From a bacterium (GTDB taxonomy: Bacteria; Desulfobacterota; Deferrisomatia; Deferrisomatales; BM512), in contig SCTA01000015.1 of assembly GCA_004322275.1 (NCBI GenBank), forward strand, positions 1 through 64,000: a stretch of DNA of 64,000 nt, written 5' to 3'. Shown here piece after piece: positions 44,291-52,450 of this stretch; within the stretch, counting starts at the first letter, position 1; each line of letters opens with the position of its first letter. The notes beneath the pieces were generated by a model. The model worked only from the letters and a program-made list of their open reading frames with translations. It was not told the origin of the DNA and did not search any database. The position numbers and the translations under genes were made by a program.

Positions 44291-45088
44291 TTGGGTAAAC
44301 GGATACTCACCGCCCTCGTGGCAATTCCGGCTCTCTTTTTGCTGGTAATCGCCGGCGGCAGGACGGGGACGGCCCTTGTCGTCGCCGTGGCCTCCTTTAT
44401 CGGCGTAAAAGAGTTCCTGGCCCTCGCCCCATCTTCCAAAAACGCTCTCGAAAAATCCTTCGCCCCCTTCTGGGGAGCGCTCACCGCTCTTTGTTTTCTC
44501 GTATCCTCCGAAACCGCCCCGCTTGCGGCTACTGCTGCGGGCGTCGTACTCTTTCTCGTCGCGAGGGCGGCCAAAGAGGGAGTGGGCGCAGACGTTCTCC
44601 AGAGCGGTTTTAGGGTTTTCGCGGCGTGGCTCTACGTGCCCCTTTCCATCGGGTTCGCGGTGACGGTGAGAGGAAACGCCTGGGAGCCCATCGTCTTTCT
44701 CATCCTTCTGGTCATAGCGGGCGACACCGCCGCCTATTTCACGGGAATATCCCTCGGCAGGCACCGCCTCGCCCCGTCGATAAGCCCCAAGAAAACCATC
44801 GAGGGTTCCGTCGGAGGGTTTCTCTTTACCGTGGCTACGGGATATTTTCTCGCCACCGTGATGAGGGTCCCCCACTCGCCGGTCGAGTCTATGGGAATCG
44901 CGGCCCTCCTCAACGTGGCGGCGCAGCTCGGCGATCTCGGCGAATCGGTCCTGAAGCGCGGCGCGGGGGTAAAGGATTCCGGAACGGTCTTCCCCGGCCA
45001 CGGCGGAATGCTCGACCGTATCGACAGCTTCGTGCCCACCCTGCCGATTTACGCCTTCATCCTTTCGGTAACCGGAGGCCTGCCATAA
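44291..45088 (+). CDS. cdsA: phosphatidate cytidylyltransferase
   Basis: 265 aa, TTG start 4 bp after uppS. About seven membrane helices and the CdsA signature near the C-terminus (LGDLGESVLKRGAGVKDSG, FPGHGGMLDRIDS). SPKKTIEG is also conserved. It makes CDP-diacylglycerol, the precursor of phosphatidylglycerol and phosphatidylethanolamine. Its TAA overlaps the presumed ATA start of dxr. Confidence 0.96.
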   Translation: MGKRILTALVAIPALFLLVIAGGRTGTALVVAVASFIGVKEFLALAPSSKNALEKSFAPFWGALTALCFLVSSETAPLAATAAGVVLFLVARAAKEGVGADVLQSGFRVFAAWLYVPLSIGFAVTVRGNAWEPIVFLILLVIAGDTAAYFTGISLGRHRLAPSISPKKTIEGSVGGFLFTVATGYFLATVMRVPHSPVESMGIAALLNVAAQLGDLGESVLKRGAGVKDSGTVFPGHGGMLDRIDSFVPTLPIYAFILSVTGGLP

Positions 45089-46242
45089 AAACCCTCGCCA
45101 TACTCGGTTCCACCGGGTCGATTGGAGAGAGCGCCCTTCGCGTTGTCGCCGAGTTTCCGGAGAGGTTTCGGGTAAAGGCTCTGGCGGCGGGCACAAGGGT
45201 TTCGAGGGTCGCGGAGCAGGCCCGGGCCTTCGGGGTGGAGCTCGTCTCCGTCGCCCGGGAAGAGGACGCCGCCGCCCTCAGGAGGGAACTTCCCGGCGTA
45301 GAGGTCCTTTGCGGCGCTGAGGGGCTTCTTCGTGTCGCCACGGCGGAGGGAGCCGACATGGTCGTCTCCGCTCTCGTCGGCGCGGTTGGGCTACTTCCGA
45401 CCCACAAGGCCCTTCTCGCGGGCAAGGACGTAGCCCTCGCCAACAAGGAAACCCTCGTCATAGCCGGCGAGGCCATCCTCGCGGCGGCGAAGGCTACCGG
45501 CGCGCGCCTCCTTCCCGTAGACAGCGAACACTCCGCAATCTTTCAGGCGATAGACAAAAGAGCGCCCGGAGAGATACGGAGGATTATCCTCACCGCTTCG
45601 GGCGGGCCCTTCCGCGGGCGCAAAAAAGAGGAGCTCAAAAGAGTCACCGCCGCCGAGGCCCTTCGCCACCCGAACTGGTCGATGGGGCCGAAGATTACCG
45701 TGGACTGCGCCACCCTGATGAACAAGGGGCTCGAAGTCATAGAAGCCAGATGGCTCTTCGACATGGCTCCCGAAAAGATCTCCGTCACCGTACACCCCCA
45801 GTCGATAGTCCATTCGATGGCCGAGTTCATCGACGGGTCGGTGATAGCCCAGCTGGGAGTGCCCGACATGCGCGGGCCGATAGCCTACGCGCTGGCCTAC
45901 CCCGAGAGGGTGCCCCTCGGTGGGATGGAGCTTGACCTTCGGAAGGCGGGCGCGCTGACCTTCGAGGAGCCCGACATAGAAGCTTTCCCCGCTCTCGGGC
46001 TTGCCTACGACGCCCTGCGGGCCGGGGGGACGATGCCCGCCGTTCTTTCGGGGGCCAACGAGGTCGCGGTGGAGGCGTTCCTGAATGGTATAATCGGCTT
46101 TCAGGAGATCCCCGCCCTCGTCGCCGACGCGATGGAAAAACACGATACGAAAAACTCTCCCAGCGTCGAGACGGCCCTGTGGGCCGACGGCTGGGCGAGA
46201 GACGCCGCCAACGAGTGGATTAGAGCGCGAGTGAAAAATTGA
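45085..46242 (+). CDS. dxr: 1-deoxy-D-xylulose-5-phosphate reductoisomerase, apparent AUA start
   Basis: 385 aa if translation starts at ATA 45085. The NADPH-binding N-terminus KTLAILGSTGSIGESALRV begins immediately, and no in-frame ATG, GTG or TTG lies at a plausible position. GGAGG at 45074-45078 is 6 nt upstream of the ATA, which forms an ATAA overlap with the cdsA stop. Later motifs are all present: VALANKETLV, LPVDSEHSAIFQ, TASGGPFRG, NWSMGPKITVDCATLMNKGLE, HPQSIVHSM and SGANEVAVEAFL. It makes methylerythritol phosphate in the non-mevalonate isoprenoid pathway, feeding uppS in the same operon. Confidence 0.93.
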   Translation: MKTLAILGSTGSIGESALRVVAEFPERFRVKALAAGTRVSRVAEQARAFGVELVSVAREEDAAALRRELPGVEVLCGAEGLLRVATAEGADMVVSALVGAVGLLPTHKALLAGKDVALANKETLVIAGEAILAAAKATGARLLPVDSEHSAIFQAIDKRAPGEIRRIILTASGGPFRGRKKEELKRVTAAEALRHPNWSMGPKITVDCATLMNKGLEVIEARWLFDMAPEKISVTVHPQSIVHSMAEFIDGSVIAQLGVPDMRGPIAYALAYPERVPLGGMELDLRKAGALTFEEPDIEAFPALGLAYDALRAGGTMPAVLSGANEVAVEAFLNGIIGFQEIPALVADAMEKHDTKNSPSVETALWADGWARDAANEWIRARVKN

Positions 46243-47297
46243 CTACGATAATATCCTTCGTAATTCTCCTCGGAGTCCTCATCTTCGTCCACGAACTGGG
46301 CCACTTCGCCGTGGCCAAGCTCATAGGTGTAAAGGTGCTCCGCTTCTCGCTTGGCTTCGGCCCCATCCTGCTTCGATACCAGAAGGGCGAAACCGAATAC
46401 GCCATCTCCGCTTTCCCCTTGGGAGGCTACGTCAAATTCCACGGCGGCGATCTTACCGGCGAGGTGGAGGACGACGAGGACAAGGAGAGGGCTTTCCCCT
46501 CGCGTCCCGTCTGGGAAAGGATGCTCACGGTCGTCGCCGGGCCGCTGATGAACATCATCCTCGCAGTGTTTCTTTTTTCCGCCATCGCCCTTCAGGGCAC
46601 GCAGGCCAGGATGGCCACCGTCGGCGATGTCAGCGAGGGGCTGCCCGCGAAGGAAGCCGGAATAATGGCGGGCGACAAGGTGGTCGCGGTAGACGGCAAG
46701 GAGGTCTCCACCTGGGACGAGATGGCTATGGCCATTTACAACTCCAGAGGGAACGAGCTCCAGATCGCCGTCCAGAGGGGCGCCGAGCGCATGACTTTCA
46801 AGGTCACCCCGAAGATGGTCGCCGAGGGAGCGGAGAAAGAGCCGCGCCCGGTGGTGGGGATTAAATGGTCCGGCGAGGTGGTTCCTAGAAATGACGGCGT
46901 TTCCCTCCTGCGCGCGCCCGTGGAGGGGGTGAAGCAGACCTGGGAATACTCCGTCATGACCCTCGAAGTGGTCGGCAAGCTTGTCACGGGCAGGGGCAGC
47001 AGGGACGACGTGGGCGGGCCGGTGGCCATAGCCGGGCTCGCGGGCGACGCTATGCGGGCCGGAATCATGGCTTTCGTCTACCTGATGGCGGTCCTAAGCG
47101 TCAACCTCGGCGTGCTCAATCTCCTTCCGATGCCGATTCTCGACGGCGGGGTGCTGGTGTTCTTCCTCATCGAAGCGGTGAGGGGCAAGCCCGTAAGCGA
47201 GCGCACCCGCGAAATCGCCCAGCAGGTCGGGTTCGTCGTGCTGGTCATGCTGATGATCTTTCTGGTCTACAACGACGTTGCGAGACTCATAGGCTGA
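46239..47297 (+). CDS. rseP: site-2 zinc metalloprotease RseP
   Basis: 352 aa, TTG start overlapping the dxr stop. The zinc site is HELGHFAVAKL (about residues 20-30). One PDZ domain lies at about 118-200 (VSEGLPAKEAGIMAGDKVVAVDG), and the second catalytic motif is NLLPMPILDGG (about 290). Four membrane helices. It cuts anti-sigma factors and cleaved signal peptides within the membrane. One PDZ rather than the two of E. coli is normal in many bacteria. Confidence 0.95.
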   Translation: MTTIISFVILLGVLIFVHELGHFAVAKLIGVKVLRFSLGFGPILLRYQKGETEYAISAFPLGGYVKFHGGDLTGEVEDDEDKERAFPSRPVWERMLTVVAGPLMNIILAVFLFSAIALQGTQARMATVGDVSEGLPAKEAGIMAGDKVVAVDGKEVSTWDEMAMAIYNSRGNELQIAVQRGAERMTFKVTPKMVAEGAEKEPRPVVGIKWSGEVVPRNDGVSLLRAPVEGVKQTWEYSVMTLEVVGKLVTGRGSRDDVGGPVAIAGLAGDAMRAGIMAFVYLMAVLSVNLGVLNLLPMPILDGGVLVFFLIEAVRGKPVSERTREIAQQVGFVVLVMLMIFLVYNDVARLIG

Positions 47298-47299
47298 CA

Positions 47300-47992
47300 G
47301 TGGCGCTTCTTATCGCCCTAGACACCTCCGCGGGTTCCACCGGGGCCGCACTGGCGGGCGAGGGCAGGGTTCTGGCCTCTTCGCTGACAACCGGCACGGG
47401 AAGGCACAGCGAATCTCTCTTTCGTCAGATAGAAGCGGTGCTCGCCGGGGCGAAAAAAGACAAGCGCGAAATACGCGCCGTAGCCGTTACCCACGGCCCC
47501 GGCTCCTTTACCGGCCTTCGGGTCGGGCTGGCGACGGCGAAGGGATTGGCCTTCGGGCTTTCGGTAAAGGCCATTGGAGTTTCGAGCCTTCGGGCGCTGG
47601 CCCTCGGCGCTGGGGAGTTCGACGGAGTGATCGCCGCCGTGCTCGACGCCAGAAAGCAGCAGGTCTACGGCGCACTCTACGACGGGAAGAGTTTTGTTGA
47701 GGTTTCCCCCGAAGGAGCCTTCGATCCCGGAGATTTCGCGAAAAAAGCCCTCGAAACCGGGAAAAAAATCCTCTTTACGGGGTCGGGAACGGGGGCTTAC
47801 CGGGAGACGTGGAGGGCGGTTCTTGGGGAAAACTTCGCAACCGCTCCCGAAGAGAAGTGGAATATCGACCCCGGAGTGGTCGCCCTTCTCGGGCTGGCCG
47901 CCTTCGAGGCGGGGAGGGGAGTCGACCCCTCGGAACTTCGGCCCGTCTACCACCGCCTCAGCGAGGCCGAGGAAAAGGCAAGAAAACCGTAA
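47300..47992 (+). CDS. tsaB: tRNA threonylcarbamoyladenosine biosynthesis protein TsaB
   Basis: 230 aa, GTG start 2 bp after rseP. LLIALDTSAGSTGAALA, RHSESLFRQIEAVL, VTHGPGSFTGLRVGLATAKGLAFG and AVLDARKQQVYGALY define the family. It is the scaffold partner of TsaD in making t6A37 on ANN-decoding tRNAs. Last gene of the long rightward operon; it converges directly on the thioesterase. Confidence 0.95.
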   Translation: MALLIALDTSAGSTGAALAGEGRVLASSLTTGTGRHSESLFRQIEAVLAGAKKDKREIRAVAVTHGPGSFTGLRVGLATAKGLAFGLSVKAIGVSSLRALALGAGEFDGVIAAVLDARKQQVYGALYDGKSFVEVSPEGAFDPGDFAKKALETGKKILFTGSGTGAYRETWRAVLGENFATAPEEKWNIDPGVVALLGLAAFEAGRGVDPSELRPVYHRLSEAEEKARKP

Positions 47993-48418
47993 CTATCGCC
48001 GTTTAATTTTTTCTCCCTGAATCATCTCCACGCTTTCCAGCCAACCTTCCGGTATCGGCATCTTCCTCGATTCCTGAAAATCGTAGAAAACCTGCGTGGA
48101 TTTTCCGCTCGCCACAGGGAATCCCTCAAGGGCGTGGAGTATCAGATACTCGAAGTCGAAGCTCGTCCGCCCCGCTTCGGTGACCTTTATCCCTATCTCT
48201 ATCATATCCCCCACGAAGACGGGGGTAACGTACTCGCAGGTGATGCTCGCGATTACGAAATTCACCGATTCCATCGAAATCGAGCCGAGCAGGGCCTTGA
48301 GAAAGGCCACCCTCGCCATCTCGAAATAGGTGAGGTAGACGGCGTTGTTGACGTGGCCCAGAGGGTCGGCGTCTCTCCAGCGGACTTCTACCCGCATGGA
48401 GATCGGGAAATCTTTCAT
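47993..48418 (-). CDS. acyl-CoA thioesterase, YbgC-type hotdog fold
   Basis: 141 aa from ATG 48418, with AGGAG 8 nt upstream; the longer frame to 48640 is not translated-looking. RVEVRWRDADPLGHVNNAVYLTYFE holds the catalytic Asp and conserved HVNN of 4-hydroxybenzoyl-CoA-type thioesterases. EIGIKVTEAGRTSFDFEYLIL completes the fold. It hydrolyses acyl-CoA or acyl-ACP in the cytoplasm; substrate unknown. Not in the tol-pal context of classic ybgC. Confidence 0.9.
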   Translation of the reverse strand: MKDFPISMRVEVRWRDADPLGHVNNAVYLTYFEMARVAFLKALLGSISMESVNFVIASITCEYVTPVFVGDMIEIGIKVTEAGRTSFDFEYLILHALEGFPVASGKSTQVFYDFQESRKMPIPEGWLESVEMIQGEKIKRR

Positions 48419-48695
48419 GAGTTGTTCTCCTGGACCGGCTTCCTCTTTCGGCGAAGGGCTGCGTCGTTTCTCAGGCGCGCTCCTCGCCGTATTACACGAT
48501 ACTGTCTTCGTCGCGCGCTTTGCGGCTTGTCCCTCGAAGCTTGAAAAGCGAAGTGGGAACTCCTTGCCCTTCATCCGAAATAGAAAGCCGGCAGGGAAAA
48601 TCCTTCTCGCACTTTGGCTCGCGGCAATTTTGCAGACCATATAACGAAACGGCGTTTTATGTCGAGAGGTTAAAAAATAGTCTTGAAAAGCATAA

Positions 48696-48834
48696 GAGGC
48701 TGTTGAAAAACGTCGGGAGAAGCCCCGATTTCAAGGAGCCGCACAGCGAGAAGCGAGACATGACCGGGTGTCAGGCGAGCGAGAAGCGAATCGCGACGAA
48801 GAAAGCGGGGCTCGCAGCAGTTTTTCAACGCCTC
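48696..48834. repeat. intergenic palindromic repeat, type A copy 2 (139 bp, inverted orientation)
   Basis: The reverse complement aligns along its whole length with 4019-4160: same ends (GAGGC.TTGAAAAAC), ACTGCTGCGAGCCCCG, and CTCCTTGAAA.CGGGGCTTCTC. The middle differs most. It lies in a 546-bp gap between the thioesterase and feoA starts; the rest of that gap is the thioesterase upstream region and the feoA promoter. Confidence 0.85.
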
Positions 48835-48845
48835 TTAAAGAAAAT

Positions 48846-48864
48846 GAAAATAATTATCATTAAG
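48846..48864 (+). promoter_or_regulatory. Fur box upstream of feoA
   Basis: GAAAATAATTATCATTAAG matches the 19-bp Fur consensus at 14 positions and directly precedes the -35 hexamer of the feoA promoter. Fur-Fe(II) would repress the feo operon when iron is sufficient. Confidence 0.75.
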
Positions 48865-48867
48865 CCC

Positions 48868-48896
48868 TTGACCCGGGACGCCGGACTCGTTATATA
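48868..48896 (+). promoter_or_regulatory. sigma70-type promoter of feoAB
   Basis: TTGACC (48868-48873), 17-bp spacer, TATATA (48891-48896). This is the best promoter match in the window, about 70 bp before the feoA start. Confidence 0.75.
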
Positions 48897-48964
48897 TGTA
48901 ATGAAATTCAATATCAATAAGGCGGTCGGGCTGATGCCGCGAACCGCCGGAACCGGAGCACAAA

Positions 48965-49201
48965 GTGAGCCTTTCCGAACTTAAAAAAGGTCAGGAAGCG
49001 ATAGTAGAATCGATACCGGAGGGCGATGTCCGCCATCAGCTCCTTCGTTTCGGGATCGCGCCGGGGACGAAGGTGCTGTGCCATGCGCGGATTCCCTTCG
49101 GCCCGATTGTTCTTCGCTTCGGCGGCCAGGAGATAGCCATCGGAAGAGGGCTGGCCAAATCCCTAAAGGTTCGCCCCGGTTCCCTGAAGAAAGCGGAATA
49201 A
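48965..49201 (+). CDS. feoA: ferrous iron transport protein FeoA
   Basis: 78 aa, GTG start. SH3-like FeoA pattern: LKKGQEAIVESIPEGDVRHQLLRFGIAPGTKVLCHARIPFG and a terminal IAIGRGLAKSLKV. Small cytoplasmic regulator of FeoB. It is 5 bp upstream of feoB, under the Fur-type promoter region. Confidence 0.93.
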   Translation: MSLSELKKGQEAIVESIPEGDVRHQLLRFGIAPGTKVLCHARIPFGPIVLRFGGQEIAIGRGLAKSLKVRPGSLKKAE

Positions 49202-49206
49202 GGTCA

Positions 49207-51063
49207 ATGAGCAATTGTCACTGCAGCGCGGTTGAAGAGCTTTTCCCCGGAGGACAGAAGAAACTGGTCCTCGTGGGGAACCCCAACGTCGGAAAGTCTG
49301 TCTTTTTCGGAGCGTGGAGCGGCCTTTACGTGGAGGTTTCAAACTTTCCCGGCACCACCGTCGAGGTTATGGGCGGCAAGGCCGGTTCGTGGTCGGTTTA
49401 CGACACTCCCGGCGTTTACGGCGTCGGCTCCTTCAACGACGAGGAGCGCGTCGCCAGAGACGTGATACTGGGCGCGGACGTAGTGGTAAACGTCGTCGAT
49501 TCGACCCACCTCGAAAGAGACCTCTTTCTTACCCTTCAGGTGCTGGACATGGGAATTCCCATGGTCGTCGCTCTCAACTTCACCGACGAGGCGAAAGCCA
49601 ACGGAATAGAGATAGACCTTCCCGCCCTGACTCGCGAGCTTGGCGTGGAGGTCATCCCCTGCGCCGCCGTGCAGGGCAAGGGGATAGCCGAGGTGCTGGA
49701 GGCGGTGGAACGCGCCGTGCCGGGACACCCCACGCCGGAGGTGGAAAAGAGAGTCACCGCGCTTCTGGACCGGATCGACATGAGGCCGGAGGCGCTGATG
49801 GTTGCCGAGGGGGACGAGGTAGTCGCCCTCCGCCACGGCGTCCACCTGAGCGGCGGTGAAGAGGGCCGGGAGGCTATCTACATTCTTCGCCGGGAGCGGG
49901 TGAACAAGCTCGTCGATGAGGTGGTCAAAAGGCCCCACGGGAAAGGCAGAGTCCGGGATTTCATCGGCCGGATGTGCCTTGAGCCGGTCAGCGGGCTTCT
50001 CATACTCGCTATCATGCTTCTTGCCGCCTATCAGGTCGTCGGCGTCTTCGTCGCGGGCGACATCGTGGCGGTGACCGAGGGCAAGATAATGCAGGGGCTT
50101 TACGAGCCCTGGGTAATCGGGACGGTTTCGAGGTGGGTCTCGCCCGAGAGCTTTCTCGGGGCGATACTCATCGGGGAATTCGGCCTTTTCACGATGACCG
50201 TGACCTACCTCTTCGGCCTCCTCCTTCCTCTAGTGGCAGGTTTTTACGTCACCCTCTCGCTGCTGGAGGATTCCGGCTACCTCCCGAGGCTCGCGGCCTT
50301 CGTCGATCGCATGATGAACGGCATCGGCCTCAACGGCAGGGCGATTATCCCGATAATCCTCGGCTTCGGCTGCGTGCAGCTCGGGACCATCACCACGAGG
50401 ATTCTGGGCTCCCACCGCGAGAGGACGATAGCCACGGCGATACTCAACTTCGTCATACCCTGCTCGGCTCAGATAGGCGTCATCACAGGAATGCTCGCTG
50501 CGATAGGCGGCGTCTACACCGCCGTCTATGGCGCTTCCATCTTCCTTTGCCTCGTGATAGTCGGCACCGTGATGGGCAAGGTGGTTCCCGGCGAGACGAC
50601 CGAGCTTTTGATCGACCTGCCGCCCATGCGCATCCCGAGGCTAGGCAACATCGCGAGAAAGACCGTGATGAGAACCTTCTTCTTTATGAAGGAAGCCCTG
50701 CCGTGGTTCGCCGCAGGCGCGCTTGGCGTCTCCATCCTCCTTCGCACCGGAGTCCTCGCGGCCTGGCAGACGGCCCTTTCGCCGCTGACCCAGGGGTGGC
50801 TCGGGCTCCCCGGCGAAGCCTCCACGGCCTTCGTCATGGGTATGGTAAGACGCGATTTCGGAGCGGCGGGGCTAACCTCGCTGTCCCTTTCGCCCTGGCA
50901 GACCGTCGTCGCCCTCGTGACCATGACCCTCTTTGTGCCCTGCATAGCGAGCCTGATGGTTCTTTTCAAGGAGCGCGGAATGAAGCAGGGGATGTATATC
51001 TGGGTCAGTTCGTGGATTATCGCTTTTATCGCCGGGGGTATACTGGCGAGAATAGTACTGTAG
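49207..51063 (+). CDS. feoB: ferrous iron transporter FeoB
   Basis: 618 aa from ATG 49207. The N-terminal G domain has G1 NPNVGKS, G3 DTPGVYG and G4 NFTDEAK (variant of NxxD), after a Cys-rich start (NCHCSA). The linker and about eight to ten membrane helices follow, with the Gate motifs EFGLFTMTVTYLFG, SGYLPRLAAFVDRMMNGIGLNGR and the second Gate region FVMGMVRRDFGAAGL. PCSAQIGV provides the conserved Cys. It is shorter than E. coli FeoB (773 aa). It imports Fe(II) across the inner membrane, fitting an anaerobe. Confidence 0.95.
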   Translation: MSNCHCSAVEELFPGGQKKLVLVGNPNVGKSVFFGAWSGLYVEVSNFPGTTVEVMGGKAGSWSVYDTPGVYGVGSFNDEERVARDVILGADVVVNVVDSTHLERDLFLTLQVLDMGIPMVVALNFTDEAKANGIEIDLPALTRELGVEVIPCAAVQGKGIAEVLEAVERAVPGHPTPEVEKRVTALLDRIDMRPEALMVAEGDEVVALRHGVHLSGGEEGREAIYILRRERVNKLVDEVVKRPHGKGRVRDFIGRMCLEPVSGLLILAIMLLAAYQVVGVFVAGDIVAVTEGKIMQGLYEPWVIGTVSRWVSPESFLGAILIGEFGLFTMTVTYLFGLLLPLVAGFYVTLSLLEDSGYLPRLAAFVDRMMNGIGLNGRAIIPIILGFGCVQLGTITTRILGSHRERTIATAILNFVIPCSAQIGVITGMLAAIGGVYTAVYGASIFLCLVIVGTVMGKVVPGETTELLIDLPPMRIPRLGNIARKTVMRTFFFMKEALPWFAAGALGVSILLRTGVLAAWQTALSPLTQGWLGLPGEASTAFVMGMVRRDFGAAGLTSLSLSPWQTVVALVTMTLFVPCIASLMVLFKERGMKQGMYIWVSSWIIAFIAGGILARIVL

Positions 51064-51071
51064 GATTAAGG

Positions 51072-51233
51072 ATGTTCTTCGTGAAAAAAGCGGAAGATAA
51101 GATTCCGAAAAAGAAAGCCTGCCCCTCCTGCGGCCTTCCCGTCACCGACCCGCTCTGGCGGATCTGCCCGAGGTGCAGGGCTGAGATATCGCCCTGCGTG
51201 GGCTGCGCCGATTGCGGAGCCTGCAAAAGGTAA
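51072..51233 (+). CDS. FeoB-associated small Cys-rich zinc-ribbon protein
   Basis: 53 aa, ATG 8 bp after feoB with AAGG upstream. It has a zinc-ribbon CPSCGLP...ICPRCRAE and a C-terminal CVGCADCGACKR. Eight Cys in 53 residues point to metal or cluster binding. Its place at the end of feoAB suggests an FeoC-like accessory or a small Fe/Zn handling protein; it is not FeoC by sequence. Confidence 0.75.
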   Translation: MFFVKKAEDKIPKKKACPSCGLPVTDPLWRICPRCRAEISPCVGCADCGACKR

Positions 51234-51268
51234 GACCGCCGCTTCATCCCGTTCTGACGCATCGCTCA

Positions 51269-52114
51269 TCACGGTTCCCTGCATTGGCCCGGGGAGCGGA
51301 CGTTTACGGGGGCGTTGAACTGGAAGCTCATGCCCACGGTGGCGGTCCAGTCGGGGGCTTTTCCCGCAAGGCCGAGGCCGAATCCGAGGTCGATTCCCAC
51401 GACGCGCCACGGAAAGCTAAGTCCCGCGCTGGCCGAAAGACGGTTGTTGCCGTACTTGCTGTAGTTCAGTCCGTCGATTCCGAGTCCCGCGTTTACCCCT
51501 CCGCCGAAGTCGTAAATTCCCACCAGATTGTAGACAAGCACGTCGTCCTGATTCGTGGCGGCGGAATGGGGCTCTCCCAGTATCGCGAAATCGGCGTTGA
51601 CCACGGTCAGGAAGCTTCCTGCCTTCTTTGCCGCAGCCAGACCTATGGAGAAATCGGTTTCGTCGGTGCCGAACCCCTTCTCGTCGTCGGCGTTTGGCAG
51701 TTTGACCGCGAGCTTTAGCCCCAACGCAACATTCCGGGCGTCTGTTCCCAAGGGGGTGAAGAGTCCCGAGATGGTCGCGTCTCCCGACCCGTACTCGCTG
51801 CTTTGCCCTTCCTGTTCGAGATAGAGAAGAGGGTAGCTCAGATGAATTTCGGAGTTGGGCGCTACGGCGATCACTGAACGGATCGAGGGCAGTTCGGCCA
51901 CTTTGCGGTTTCTGTCCTCGTCGTCGAAGATCAGGTGGTCGCGGTGAAAGTAGCTCGCGCCGAGGCGCAGATTTATCTCTCCCCCTTCCATCGGCATGGG
52001 GGCGAGCGCCGAAAAGGGGTAGAGCGGGGCGGCGGCGCAGGGAGCGGCGGTCAGCAGGAGCAGAAGGGCGAGCGACCGGCGCTTTTCAAGCCTGAGAATG
52101 GGTAGTAGTGCCAT
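51269..52114 (-). CDS. exported beta-barrel-like outer-membrane protein
   Basis: 281 aa from ATG 52114; the frame extends to 52159. A signal peptide (LALLLLLTAAPCAAAP) precedes alternating hydrophobic strands (EINLRLGASYF, SEIHLSYPLLYLEQEG, NVALGLKLAVKLPN, VVGIDLGFGLGLAG, TATVGMSFQFN). No globular domain is visible. Most likely a small outer-membrane barrel of the transporter/'hypothetical OMP' type. No operon partner. Confidence 0.75.
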   Translation of the reverse strand: MALLPILRLEKRRSLALLLLLTAAPCAAAPLYPFSALAPMPMEGGEINLRLGASYFHRDHLIFDDEDRNRKVAELPSIRSVIAVAPNSEIHLSYPLLYLEQEGQSSEYGSGDATISGLFTPLGTDARNVALGLKLAVKLPNADDEKGFGTDETDFSIGLAAAKKAGSFLTVVNADFAILGEPHSAATNQDDVLVYNLVGIYDFGGGVNAGLGIDGLNYSKYGNNRLSASAGLSFPWRVVGIDLGFGLGLAGKAPDWTATVGMSFQFNAPVNVRSPGQCREP

Positions 52115-52450
52115 TGCTCTCTTACCTGTGCTCCTGTAATAGAAGAACTTTCCAGCCAATACTTATCAAAACAAATGCAGCCGGGGGTTAACCGGCACGG
52201 AATCACACTTGATAGAAGCATAACAAAGAAATTCCGACTTGAAAGTCGCCCAGGCGTGGATGGCTCGCCAAATCCCACTGAATTCATTAGTTTATATATC
52301 ATGTAATATTATTGGCGCGTCATTCTGTCACCAAAGTTTCAGGGCTCGCTCGGGCCGCTGTATTTTTTCGCGTAACGGTGTAAAATGAAATTCAGGATGG
52401 TTCATCTGGCAGGGCAGACGTCCGGGGCGCTGCCTTCAAAGGAGAAACCC

